Positions 46,698 through 57,837 of a stretch of 64,000 nucleotides of DNA are shown here, one piece after another (the first letter of the stretch is position 1; every line of letters begins with the position of its first letter). The stretch lies in contig CADCSX010000008.1 of the NCBI GenBank assembly GCA_902805475.1, forward strand, positions 1,240,001-1,304,000, in the 5' to 3' direction. Source of the DNA: Entonaema liquescens (taxonomy: Eukaryota > Ascomycota > Sordariomycetes > Xylariales > Xylariaceae). The notes beneath the pieces were generated by a model. The model was given only the letters and a program-made list of their open reading frames with translations. It searched no databases and was not told the DNA's origin. The translations under genes and the position numbers were made by a program.

Positions 46698-49600
46698 CTA
46701 CAATAGACTCTCGTATTTATCCAAACCCGACCCTTGGGTTTGCTGCTGCTGCTGCGGCTGCGGGGTGGGCTGGCTTGGCGCCATAGGTTTCATGCCGCCC
46801 ATCATGCTGCTCATGCTGTTCATATTTCTATTCATGCCTCCGACTCCCGAGTTCATCATACTGTTTAGACTTCCAGCCGGTTGATGAGATATGCCCCCTA
46901 GACCGCCGGATGGCTGGCCGAATGATGATAGTGCTGAGTTCTGTCTCTGGGGACCGCCTGGTGGAGGGGGCAAGCTGAACCCCGAGGGCGTACTGCTCCC
47001 ACTAGCCGGTGGCGGAGGAAGAGAAAACGAAGACGACTGGCTCATAGTAGGTCTTGATTGGCCAAGGTTCAAATTCGACATTCCCGTAGTCATATTGCCG
47101 AAAGATGAAGCAGGTGGAGATATGGGATTAGTCGAGCTCGAAGCCCAGGGATTGGGCGCTGCCGCTGCTGAAGTGGACCAGTTGACCGTGGTGGAAGGGC
47201 TCTGCGGTATAGTAGATGTGGTCTTGGCTGCGTTACCCATACTTGGCTGTAAAGGTTGGGAATATTGGGTAGATGAGGGGGTTAAAGTACCAAATGAATT
47301 AAGATCCGGGGTAACTGTTCGGAAAGAAGGTTGGGATTTGGTAGCTCCGAAATGACCGGGAGCGGTACCTGTACTAGAGGTAGGACTCGGTGTCGACCAG
47401 GAAAACTGCGGTGATTTTATCGGTGGCGAGGTGACTATTGCTGCTGCCGGGGCCGTATCCCAACCAGCATCCATCGGATCGCTCGTGCTCGTGCTTGGGC
47501 CAGATTTCCCTTTCACTAACCGCTCAAAATCATCTTCCGTGGCCCCGTTGGTTGAATCAAACGTTGTTCCACTAACGCCTCCGAACCCTAGGAAATCATC
47601 GGTAGGAGTCGCGGCCCTCCCTCCGTTCACAACGGAAAGCTCCTGCAATTTCTTCATTTGCTCGTCCTCAACCTTTCTCGAAAGCGATTTGATCAAGTCC
47701 ATAAATGACCTAAATTGCTTGAGATCTAAGAGGGGTCCCAAACTCATACCCCATAAGATGGGTAAAATGTCCATGGCTACGAAGTCTGCATCTGCATTCT
47801 CGCCCACAACGCGTAATACATCCAATGCGGCCATCATGACTGCAGGCTCCTTGGTCTTGATGGCTTTTATAAGCGGAACAATCTTTTCTTGCATCGTGTA
47901 CTTATCTAGAGCGCTGGATGAAGATGTCTTTCTCTTTTCGGGGCTTATTCCATCAAGCCCATCGTCCGCTGACGATGATTCATTCGAGCCGCCGCAAAGG
48001 ATAACAAAGGCTCGACATCCGCGGACCTTGATGGCTAAACTGCTGGTTTTGCTGAAGACAGCAGCGACGATGGGGAATAGCTCATTTTTGATGGTACTGA
48101 AGTCTAAAATCGGTAGTATGACTGGCAGACCACGCAGAGCGGCATCGACGAGTGAGGGTGTCGGAGACTCGATGGCCACTAAAACAATTGGTAGAACATC
48201 TAGGCGATACGTTAGGCTAATGTTGTATTTGCGGTTGAGATGTAGGTGTAAGCGGTACTGCGCCGAAGGTCTCAAAGCTTCAGTGTTGTGTCTATCACAT
48301 AACCCCTGGTGGGTAATGAATTGTTTAAGAGCTTAAGCATCAACGCTGCGATGAATACCGGCCTACACCGGACGAGTATAACAAGTGATAGGAGAAAGAT
48401 AAACTTACCGTCTTTAAACTCTTTACCAGAAGAGTTCTCAGCTATCTGGCGAAGATTTTCGAGAAAAACCATCAACCCAGCGTCCCTGGGCGGGTCCTTT
48501 TCTTGCAATTGCTTAGCATTGATGACAAATATTTCCTTAATCCTCGGTCGTATCTTTTCTGAGAATGCTCGCCTCGACGATGGCAACAGATCCATAATCT
48601 TGAAGACATTCTGAAGGATGAGGGACAACAAGTCCTTGTCTTTAAGTTCCTCTAGTAATGCTGGTAGGACTTTCTTCTCCATAACAGACTTGGGGAAGGA
48701 TGGCAGAACTTTATTGAGACCCCTCATGAACTGAGCTTTCTCATTTGGGGTCTTAGCTGGGAATGCGTCGAGGAAACGAATTGTAGAAACGAGAATGTTA
48801 TCGAAATACTCGCTCTCTTGAAATTCTCGAGCTGTCATGCGTTGTGCGGGACGTCGTGTAATTAACCGGGGTAATACGTTGGCTGAAAGGTCCCTTGGTA
48901 TGGGCCTTTTAGACAGGAAGCCATTCCCGGAGGATGGTACTGTCGAAGATGACGTGAATAATCTCTTATATGCAGAAATGCTCCCACTGCTTTCTATGGG
49001 AGATCGATGAGGTGAATTATATAGTGCGACACATAAAAGGCCCAATGAGAACATGTCAGCTGAGGTGGTGAGATTATTATCGAGGATAAAATCAGGCGAA
49101 GTATAGTCAAGATTGATTTGAACATGTCGTGGTAGTCTGGGGTCTAAGTTCAGAACTTCCGAAAGACTGATAGGTTGAACTGAAGTCGGCTTTGACGAAC
49201 CCTCTGGCGGACTACAGAAAGCAAGGCCGCTAACTTTCCAATCTGACTGTCATCTGGTTAGTAAGGCATATCTCGGAGACGACTTCATAGTGAAGTAGAG
49301 CGATGATTTCAGCTACGGAGACTAAGAAAGGCTCTGAAAGGCTATGTTCGGGGTCAATGAAAAATGTCCAAACTGACCTTGGAATTAATTAGTACAGCAT
49401 CCGGGGTGAGATTTGCATGCACCAGGCCTGCATTCTCGTGAAGGAACTCCAAAGCCTTGCTGATCTGTAGTAACCCCTTTTGTATCTCGAGCTCGTCGAT
49501 TTCTATGTCTCGCCTCCGTCTGGTACCGTCCGAGTCTTCCGTGACATATCGGCTCGCTCGACCCCCGACACCGCCCGCTCTCTCCTGATCATCCTTTTCT

Positions 49601-49971
49601 TGCAAGAGGTTTGCTAATGACGTAGTTACCGGTTCGGTAACAAACTGAAGACCTCCTCTGGTTTCCTCCACAGGCTCGACTAATTCCAGAATACTCGGGT
49701 GACGCAATCTAGCAAGCGATGACGCTTCTTTCTTCAAGCGCTCCACCACCTCCTCGACAGAACGCTTGAAAGCCGCAGCACCCGACCGGCCGAGAGAACC
49801 CCCATGCGACTCTATCGACTTCTTCTCGAAGACGAAGACGGAATACGTCTTGCCTGTGGATTTCTTCTTCGCATCGTATATCTTCCACGGACCGGCTGTG
49901 GAGGTTACGGTTTGCGAGATGGAATAGTTGGAGTTGATGTGAGAGGAAAAGCTCTTCAGCGAGGAGAACAT
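46698..49971 (-). CDS. SCY1: SCY1-like pseudokinase (SCYL2 class)
   Basis: Exons 49378-49971, 48409-49246 and 46698-48199 join in frame to 977 residues; introns are 131 nt (GTCAGT...GACAG) and 209 nt (GTAAGT...CCTAG). The N-terminal kinase-like domain (WKIYDAKKKSTGKTYSVFVF) lacks catalytic residues: the HRD position reads VHANLTPDA, and SDWKVSGLAF stands where DFG should be. HEAT-like repeats follow (RFLDAFPAKTPNEKAQFMRG, LPSFPKSVMEKKVLPALLEE, SLVDAALRGLPVILP, MAALDVLRVVGE), then a long Ser/Pro/Gly-rich low-complexity tail ending in poly-Gln and YESLL. SCYL2-type proteins act in clathrin-dependent traffic between the trans-Golgi and endosomes. It is divergent from the aminotransferase gene across 922 bp. 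Confidence 0.92.
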
Positions 49972-50893
49972 GGTTGGCGACGGCGTGTTATGCGACGGCT
50001 AGCAACCATCATATCGTAGCGCCGCGCGGTGAGGTAAACATGCGTCTGCGGTCCCTCGCTTCTTAACACCTAACCCAATCCCTCCAAGGATGACACTCTT
50101 GTTGTACTTCCGGGTAATCGGCAATAGGTTCGATGATCGTATGAGATAACTATAAGGATTGTCTCGAGATGTTTATACCTCTCCTATACTAAGCAGGTAA
50201 TTAGGGTGATAGATGTTCGTGACTGGTGTACTTCAAAAATAAAATGACGTACGGACGGTTGTAAGCACGAGGCTACTCTTTCGAGTCAATATGTAAAGTT
50301 ATTCGATAAAGTTATCTGCATGTGTAAATCTACAATCTACAAATTCAAATGCCAAGCCTGGTACCTCAGCTCTTGTTTAACTCTCAGGGGGCCCCTTGCT
50401 GTTATCGGTGGCGGTGTGTGTATATATGTACTTAACCTAGGTATTTTCTAGATTCTGTACGCCACAGATAAGTAAATATACGAAAGCCACAGCTGTAAGT
50501 TTTGATAAAAGCTGACTTACAATTGGTCCCATGTGGTCCGTTAGTGCATATTCATGGCGTACTTGTACCTACGCTAGACCCCTCCGAGATCGCTTGCATG
50601 TCTTACCCTGTGGTTTTTTTTTTCTTCCATTGAGTCGGGTTCGGGTCGTGGTTGTTATTTAGCTCGCTGAGGTTATAAAGGGAAATTGGGGCTTGTTTTT
50701 TGTAATTATCAGACTAGTATTGAGTCAAAGGGAGTGGGTTATTATACAATCGGGTCCAATTGATCCTATTTCTAAGACATCTTTCTCTCATCTGCTCTCC
50801 CTACTGTTTCTGTAGCACATCACTGAAGAAAGTAGTAAACCTAGATTATTGTATACTACGTACTACATACTACATACTACTCTCTTTTCACCA
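49972..50893. promoter_or_regulatory. Divergent promoter region SCY1-like / BCAT
   Basis: 922 bp between two divergent ATGs. A perfect TGAGTCA lies at 50721. The stretch just before the BCAT start contains TACTAC-type tandem words (50854-50880). Confidence 0.5.
50721..50727. promoter_or_regulatory. Gcn4/CPC1-type site upstream of BCAT
   Basis: TGAGTCA, the consensus of the general amino-acid control activator (Gcn4 in yeast, CPC1 in filamentous fungi), lies 167 bp before the BCAT start codon. A one-mismatch copy TGAGTCG is at 50631. Placement before an amino-acid biosynthesis gene is as expected for this regulon. Binding is inferred. Confidence 0.5.
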
Positions 50894-52235
50894 ATGCTTC
50901 GACAACTTCTTCCGCGGTGCGGGAGAGCTCTAAGAGTCCCCGCTTCGCATCCTTCCTATGCATTGCCAGCGCTGCAACTGCAACGCGCATCCAGATGGTA
51001 CAGCATCCAACCCGAGGCAGCCTCCGTGGCGAAACCCTTGGATATAGATCCTACGAAATTATCTATCACAAAGACTCAGTCCCCTAAGACTCCCAGAGAT
51101 CCCGCGGAACTTGTATTTGGAAGGGAGTTCACAGGTACGTCTGGTTCCCCCGTCCTCTGCGGATCTTTATATACCACGGCTTAGACAGGCAGTATGCTAA
51201 CTTGTGTCATCACCAACGCCCACAGATCATATGTTGACGATCGAATGGACTAAGAATGACGGGTGGCTTACGCCCACAATACAACCCTATCAGAACCTCT
51301 CTCTCGATCCCGCCACCTGCGTCTTCCATTATGCCTTCGAGTGTTTCGAGGGCATGAAGGCGTACCGCGATAACAAGGGCCAGATACGGCTGTTCCGCCC
51401 GGACAAGAACATGGAGCGTTTCAACAAGTCCGCCGCCCGCATCGCTCTACCTACCTTCTCTCCCACTAGCCTGATCGACTTGATTGCCAAGTTTGTCAAA
51501 CTTGAGGAACGTTTTATCCCCGATGGCCGCGGCTACTCTTTGTACCTGCGTCCGACGCTCATCGGCACGCAAAAGACCCTGGGCATCGGCGCGCCGGGCT
51601 CGGCTTTACTTTTCGTCATAGCGTCGCCCGTGGGTCCCTACTACCCCACCGGCTTCAAAGCCGTGTCGCTCGAGGCCACTGATTACGCCGTACGAGCCTG
51701 GCCCGGCGGCGTCGGCGATAAGAAGCTCGGTGCCAACTACGCGCCGTGCATCGTACCGCAAATGGAAGCTGCTTCCCGTGGATTCCAACAAAACCTGTGG
51801 CTGTTCGGTCCCGAGGAGTATGTGACTGAGGTTGGCACCATGAACCTTTTCGTGGCCATCCGCAACAAGGAAACGAACCAGAAGGAACTCATCACCGCGC
51901 CCCTAGACGGCACTATTCTAGGAGGCATAACGCGCGACTCCATTCTGAGTCTTGCGCGCGAGAAGCTTGCGCCTGAGGGCTGGTTGATCTCCGAGCGCAA
52001 GATTACAATGCCGCAACTACACGAGGCATCCCTAGAAGGCCGGTTGATCGAGGTTTTTGGCGCGGGAACGGCAGCTGTCGTTAGCCCAGTGCGAAAGATC
52101 AGCTGGAAGGGCAAGCTGGTTGACTGTGGATTGTCTGAAAACGAAGAGTCGGGTGAGGTTGCTAATAAAATGAAGAGCTGGATAGAAGCTAGACAATACG
52201 GAGACGAGGAGCATGAGTGGAGTCACATATGTTAG
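50894..52235 (+). CDS. BAT1: Mitochondrial branched-chain amino acid aminotransferase
   Basis: Exons 50894-51134 and 51226-52235 (91-nt intron, GTACGT...CCACAG, joining FT-DHMLTIEW) give 416 residues. It is a fold-type IV PLP enzyme: FHYAFECFEGMKAYRD, GRGYSLYLRPTLIGT, the PLP lysine in DKKLGANYAP, EVGTMNLFV, LDGTILGGITRDSIL and EVFGAGTAAVVSPV. The first 35 or so residues (MLRQLLPRCGRALRV...RASRWYS) are Arg-rich without acids, a mitochondrial presequence. It transfers the amino group between Leu, Ile or Val and 2-oxoglutarate, the last step of their synthesis and the first of their breakdown. The ATG at 50894 is chosen over upstream codons because it begins the presequence. The symbol is by analogy with the yeast mitochondrial isoform. 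Confidence 0.95.
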
Positions 52236-52674
52236 AGAAAAAAGCGAGTTCAGCATATTTTTGTCTTGTCACAAACTGTTCTATATCCGTATAGATGGTA
52301 TAGATCCGGCGCAATGGCGTACTTACCTGGCCTCTTAAAAATAGCATTAAATTCAAATCCAATTCGAATAGGGGATGATTAAAAACGTTCCAGAACAGGA
52401 CGGTGCGATGATCGCTAAAATAGACGGGAATTACACAGTAGAAAATATTTAATTGTAGCTTGTAGGTAGCAAGCCCCCCTTCACCAGCTCGGGAGGCGAT
52501 CCGTCTATGATGGGTTTCTCTAATCGAAGCTTCACCGTCGCCAGTAGGGCGAGGCAACAGACGAGGTCAAAAATAAAGAAAGCCGGGGTTTCATGTACAA
52601 ATAGAGTCTCGAACTAGTGTACCGCAGTTCCCATTCCCGTTAATCGCACTCTATATGGTTTGGTTAGGGATCCA
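52236..52674. other. Convergent intergenic region
   Basis: 439 bp between the BCAT and ESSS-subunit stops. I see no gene. Confidence 0.5.
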
Positions 52675-53198
52675 TCACTTCTTCTCGGGGTCCTCGAGGA
52701 TGCCTTCGGCTTCTAATCTCCGTCGCGCCTCTTCTAGAGCCCATGTTTGTATTCTAAAAAGTAGGTTATGTTAGCCAGTGTTATCCTGGTCATCGATATA
52801 TTTCGTCTTGAGCGGAATGAAACATAGAAGAATGCCATATTCTAAGAATAATGGGGCAATATAGCAATCGACTTGTCCTCCCTATTTTTCCCATCTCATA
52901 CCCAATCCAATCCAAGACTGAAAGTGCAAAACTCACGAGGTATCGGGCTTGAAGCCGTAGGCGACAGCAGCAAGAGCCAAGCTACCGCAGAATCCGTAAA
53001 AGAAGGGGTCTCCCATCCTTCTTTCTGGTACTTCTCGCCGGGCTTGACGCCGAACAACCAGCCGGTCGGAGGGTCGTATTGAGGACCGTGAGAGGCCGGA
53101 GCGCGCGGGGTAGCTGAGAAAGGTCTGGTTGTGGTCTTTGAATTTTGCTGCAGGGCGCGTGTAGCCCGCACGGCGGCGTTTGGTCGGACGGCGGGCAT
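52675..53198 (-). CDS. Complex I ESSS (NDUFB11-type) subunit (one-base frameshift)
   Basis: Exon 1 is 52937-53198 and exon 2 52675-52753, with a 183-nt intron (GTGAGT...TTTTAG). About 113 residues: an Arg-rich mitochondrial presequence (MPAVRPNAAVRATRALQQ), PTGWLFGVKPGEKYQKEGW, then a single membrane helix and a charged end (WALEEARRRLEAEGILEDPE). In the sequence as given the frame breaks after GWET. Adding one base to GGGG at 53005-53008 makes the helix FFYGFCGSLALAAVAYGFKP and carries it into exon 2. The layout (presequence, GWLFG..PGEK, one helix, short matrix/IMS tail) is that of the ESSS/NDUFB11 accessory subunit of NADH:ubiquinone oxidoreductase. The gene reading is firm; the subunit name is from memory of the family and less certain. 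Confidence 0.75.
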
Positions 53199-54495
53199 GA
53201 TCTTTGGTCGTTTTGCTTGTTTGATATGACTCGATAGGTCCCTCCTCTAATCTGTTTGGACCTTGCTCCTTATCTTCTACTCTGTTTTTTTTTTTCTTCC
53301 TTTTTCCAATCTGATAACTGTTGTACTTCCCCGAGGATAATCGTAGGTGTTCTTAGGGAGGGATATAAGTGGGTGGTGGCGTATGTTAGGGACGTCGTGG
53401 TAGAGTGGAGATTGGTCTTGTTCTCTCTCTGTTGAGATTCGATCGGTGAAGTCAGTTAATAGCAGTTGAGCGACTTAGCAGTTTAGCAGCTTAGCAGCCG
53501 AGCAGTAACCAATCGATTAGCCAATCATGGTGGGTCATACAAGCTTCACGTGATTCGTAGCCGGGCACCCGGGAAAACCCTTCTAGTCTTTCGGCTTAAT
53601 AGTTCCGATCTATTTATTTCCACTTGCACCCGAATTTTTTTTTATTCCTTAACAAAGCATCAATGTTTCTTTCCCGAGACCACGCCGCATATCGCCGCAT
53701 CGTTAATCTCTTTGTGGTGGCCACGCAGCGTCTGGGATTAATCCTCGAAGCTGGTAGCAAGGGTAAGCTTTATTGTATTTCATTTATATTGCCTTCTCTC
53801 TGTATGATGACCCAATCTTCTAAGAACAGCCAACTGAACATCCATGTGGATTAAAATTCATCAAGCTCAACAGTCTGACTCATAAACCATTTACAAATTA
53901 CTTGTTTGCCATTCCTAGCTTCGTTCTAGTGTTGCTAACTTGTATATAGGTTGCCACCTCTGTTGAGACAAGTCTTGTAGACGGTCTTGGATAGACATGA
54001 GGAGTGGAAGCTTCTGAAGCTATCTATAATTCATCATCCCCAGCATAGGTCTATTAAGCAGTCCAGTGTGAGAAATGGTATTGGGAGCTATTCGATAGCT
54101 TCTGTATGTTGATACTCAGTTTCTACTTGGATCCTTGAGCTTTGCTACCTAGATAGGTTCCTATATATGTTGGGTACCTGTCAAGGAGACAGATGAATAT
54201 AGCAAATATAGTAAATTTGAACCTATGTTTATTCTTCTATTCATATCGTGAGACATGAGCAGCCCAATCATATGTCTGCGCGCAAATCCGTGGTAAGATC
54301 TAATGTTTTGCGGAAATCGATTGAAGCCGCTTCATTACTACCGGTGTCCATCTATGGGTTCATGACTTCCTCGAAGATCGCCTTACAAAATATTCCCCGT
54401 CATCCGATCTTGAGGCTGGAGGCCACCAACCTCTGATCTCCTGTCAAATACACATATCTTGAAATTTAGAAACTATCACATCGCACGATAATATC
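53199..54495. other. Intergenic, one weak ORF
   Basis: About 1.3 kb. A plus-strand stretch at 53663-53763 (MFLSRDHAAYRRIVNLFVVA...EAGSKG, ended by a GTAAGC donor-like site) reads like a short coding exon, but I cannot find the partner exon or name it. The rest is AT-rich. A CTTAGCAGTTTAGCAGCTTAGCAGC repeat lies near 53470. Confidence 0.35.
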
Positions 54496-56667
54496 TCACA
54501 CAGCCCTATCAAACACAATGATACCCTCGCTTCCATCCTCCATAAACTCCATCTTCAGTTTGTCCACCGTCCCCTTAACGCCGATCTCGAACTGGGCTCG
54601 AGCCAGCTGCCCGTTGAGCATGTTAGGCGTGTTGAGAAAGTCGATAACCACCGCCCAGAACTCACCCGAAACGTGGTGGAAGTTGAACGTCATCTGCCAC
54701 TCCATGTCGTCCCGAACCGCCCCAAGTTCCCCCTTTCCCTTCGCCGAGTCCTCATCAGTTAGTCTGAGTGTGATGTTCTGGTATGCCGGGTGGGAGTAGA
54801 CTCCGGCGTATTTCTCAAGGGGGAGCGCGTGAGGTAGAGGCGGATCTGCGCGTTCTGGATATAGCTTGTGGACGGCTGTCTCGGCGAGCTTGAGCTGGGT
54901 TTCAAGGGTCTCTTTCCCCCTATATACGTAAATCAACCGAAAGGTCCTCGCCCTCTCTATCTAGCCGGGGAGATAGGAACACAACCCCTAGCCCTCAGCG
55001 AAGGAAAAGGGGGATGAAACTTACCGACTGACCCAGTCAAACCGGCCCTCCTCCGGGACCCCCAACTTATCGTCAATCAACTTCCACGCAACCTCCGTGC
55101 CTAACAAGTTACTCGTCACCGCCGTGTTAGCTAGCACAACAACCCCGAACCCCAAATCCGGTAGGAAGTACACTTCGGCACCGTATGCCTCCATGCCCCC
55201 ACCATGCGTGAATACCCGCCAGCCCTTATACGTGCTGAGCTGCCAACCGAGCGCGTACGCCGGCGGGGCGTCGAAGTTCATCTGCATGGCAGGGGGCAGC
55301 GCAATGCGGGCTAGCTTCAGCTCGCGGTGTGCCTCCCGAGGCAAGACCGGACAGCCGTCTTCGCTACCACCGTCGCCGCGGATCAGACACCGGATCCATC
55401 GCGCGTAGTCTAGGACGTTGCTCGCGATACCGCCGGCGCCGCTCGCGAGATCGAGGCTTGCGTACGGGACCTCGACAAAGCCATTCCCATTCCCTTTCCT
55501 TTCCCTTGCCCATCTCCATCACCCCCTGATAATCCCAATAATACCCCTCGCGACCTCCCTCCCCGCGCGCAGCGCCTCCTCCACGCTCAAAACGTATCCT
55601 CCATCCCCAGCGGCGCCCAGATCCTCTCGCGCATCACCGCCGCCAACCCCTGCCCCGTCAGCGTCTGCACCACGTGCGACACCACCATGTACATGAGATT
55701 GCAGTACCGGAACCGGGTCCGCGGCTCCTCCACCATCGGCAGGTATCGCAGGCTGCGCACGACGTCGCGAACGGTGGCTGGGTGGCGGTCGGCGTCGGCG
55801 CCGGCGCCGTACCGCCGCGCAAGCGCCTTGTCGTGCCGCGGGAACCCCGTGCGGTGCGACAGCGCGTCCTCGAGCGTCAGGTGCGCGGCTGCGTGCTCGT
55901 TCCCCGGCGCCAGCACGAAGTCCGCCCGGATCACGTGCGAGAGGGGTGTCTGCCAGGTCAGTGGGGAGGAGCCGGCGGCGTCGTCAGACGTGTAGTTGCC
56001 CGAGGCGATGAGGAGAGACAGGATGGCTGCTGTGAAGGCTTTGGTCGTGCTGCCGGTGTAGTACAGCGTCGATGGGGTGGCGGGCGTGGAGGGGAAGCTG
56101 GCGATGCCGTAGCCCTGTGAGTGTTGTCAGTTTGAAGTAGTTATACTTAGTTAGTATTATAGTTTTGTGGCTTCAGGGGTTAGTTTCCTGAAGATCGAAT
56201 TCCCAGAGACGATATGAGTTATATATCTGCTTGCCACAATGTATGATGTAGAATAATAAACGCCAACGAAAGTCATCTAGTTCTGAACTGTCATGCATTT
56301 GATCGAGTTTCCGGGAACTCGACAATTTCACTCAATACCCGGCCTCCATTCGTACGGAATATATGTACGGCTTTTCACAGCCCCCGTCACATCGAACACC
56401 TATATATTCTCGTTACCAAAACGAAAAGAAATTCATGCAACAGACCTCAGCCCATATATCGTCCCCATCAACAACAGCGACTGACACACCCGGGACTTTC
56501 AAGCGGCCGAGTGCCGCTCGTATAAAGACTTCAAAGTCGGAGTTCAATGGGTTTCCCTTCGTCTCTTTCTCTTCCGTAGACATGATAATCTGCTCCGTCT
56601 GCTGCTGCTGCTTCTCTAGCAGCGCAAGCACAACTGTCACCGGCGGAATAAGGAGCCCGAGTCTCAT
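54496..56667 (-). CDS. Serine beta-lactamase-like protein (several frameshifts)
   Basis: Exon 1 56446-56667, exon 2 55025-56114, exon 3 54496-54919. The protein starts with a hydrophobic segment (MRLGLLIPPVTVVLALLEK), then VPGVSVAVVDGDDIWAE, the nucleophile motif SxxK in YYTGSTTKAFTAA, the YxN motif as RYCNLMYMV, and HGG in VFTHGGGMEAYG, that is, the three active-site motifs of the class C/beta-lactamase-related family. Such fungal proteins are esterases, transpeptidase-like or lactamase-like hydrolases, sometimes secreted. In exon 2 the frame breaks at TTTT (minus strand; 55589-55592) and at GGGG (55544-55547), and again in the G/A-rich stretch 55480-55510. Restoring bases gives DTFLSVEEALRAGREVARGY, YWDYQ, then GNGFVEVPYASLDLASGAGG. 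This is probably sequencing error, but a young pseudogene is possible because there are more breaks than in other genes. The long 331-nt first intron is also uncertain. Confidence 0.75.
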
Positions 56668-57837
56668 CCCAACTTGAAGCTCATATGGGGTGTTGTGCCA
56701 CGTTGGTGGAGGGTAATGAGATTGGAGTTGAGTTTGAGATGAAGGTTGGGGGTTACAAATACAGTTCGATAGGACTGGATACGCATTTATGGGTTTTACT
56801 CGTCAATAAGTAAAACCTTCAATACTAGGTTGTTTAAGAAAATGCGTTTATACCGACATCCATCGAATGAATATAGGAACCGGATGTCTAAACATATCTG
56901 TCTCATATATTTATGGTTGCAAAGTAAAAGCTATAATAGCAAGAAACTGGTCTCGTTGGGGACCCCGCCTTATCATATCGAGACTTCTCATGCATTCCTA
57001 CGGCGTCGAGTTCACTCGCCTTCAGCTCCCAATAGAAGTAGTAAATCAATATTAAGAAGCTTGCTTAGTACACGATTTAGGTTCCCTTCTTGACAATTAG
57101 TCCAATACATCTTTTATACCTAAAGTATATTGGCAAGAAAACTAGACTACGTAAAAGGCGATAGCTTGTCATAAGCCCCAAGCATCATTACGACCAGGGC
57201 AGTAATACAGATACACTTAGCCGCGGTTCTCATAGGTCGAAATAAAAAAAAGTCCCATGCAACCTTGCAGTTGCTCTCTGAACTCTTTTGTTGTTCGGGT
57301 ATTTTCTCTATAAAAGAACCGCACCTAGAAATGAAGCCAATCACCACCACTACCCGCCGCACGCCATCCTTTCCGCCCTTGTCATAATCATCGCACGTCA
57401 AACGCAGTCCGTTGCACACGTAGCCAACGAACCCGAACATCGTTATGTCCAAATAAAACCCTTCCGCAGAGAGGGCTTGCCATATGCAACTGGGAACACC
57501 TCCACCTTTGTACACTGGCCAAACGTCTTGATAGATAGTTCCTGAATATAGAGTATCGGGACTCTTCTTCACGCGACAACGAATGGAGTTGGCGTAAAGA
57601 CTTCCCTGCACAATTCATTGCCATCTAAAATTTAATCGTTCCCCCCTGTAATAATTTCATACTCTCGGTCGTTTAGTAGCGTTAAGATTACGGTTTGCTG
57701 AGAGCTCTTGTTACTCGACTTGTCTCTCAGCTCTGGTAAATGGTTGAAGTAGCAAAGTAAGCTGGCTGGCTCTGTGGCTGGCGAGGGTTATGTGGTACTT
57801 CAAATAAGTTATTAGGGATCTGAAGATTGCTGGCCCT
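56668..57837. other. Intergenic with an unsupported minus ORF
   Basis: About 1.2 kb. A 154-codon minus-strand ORF (57147-57611, GTG start) has hydrophobic stretches (about residues 58-70 and 130-145) and several cysteines. It may be part of a small gene or chance. Nothing in it is recognisable, so I do not annotate it as a gene. Confidence 0.4.
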
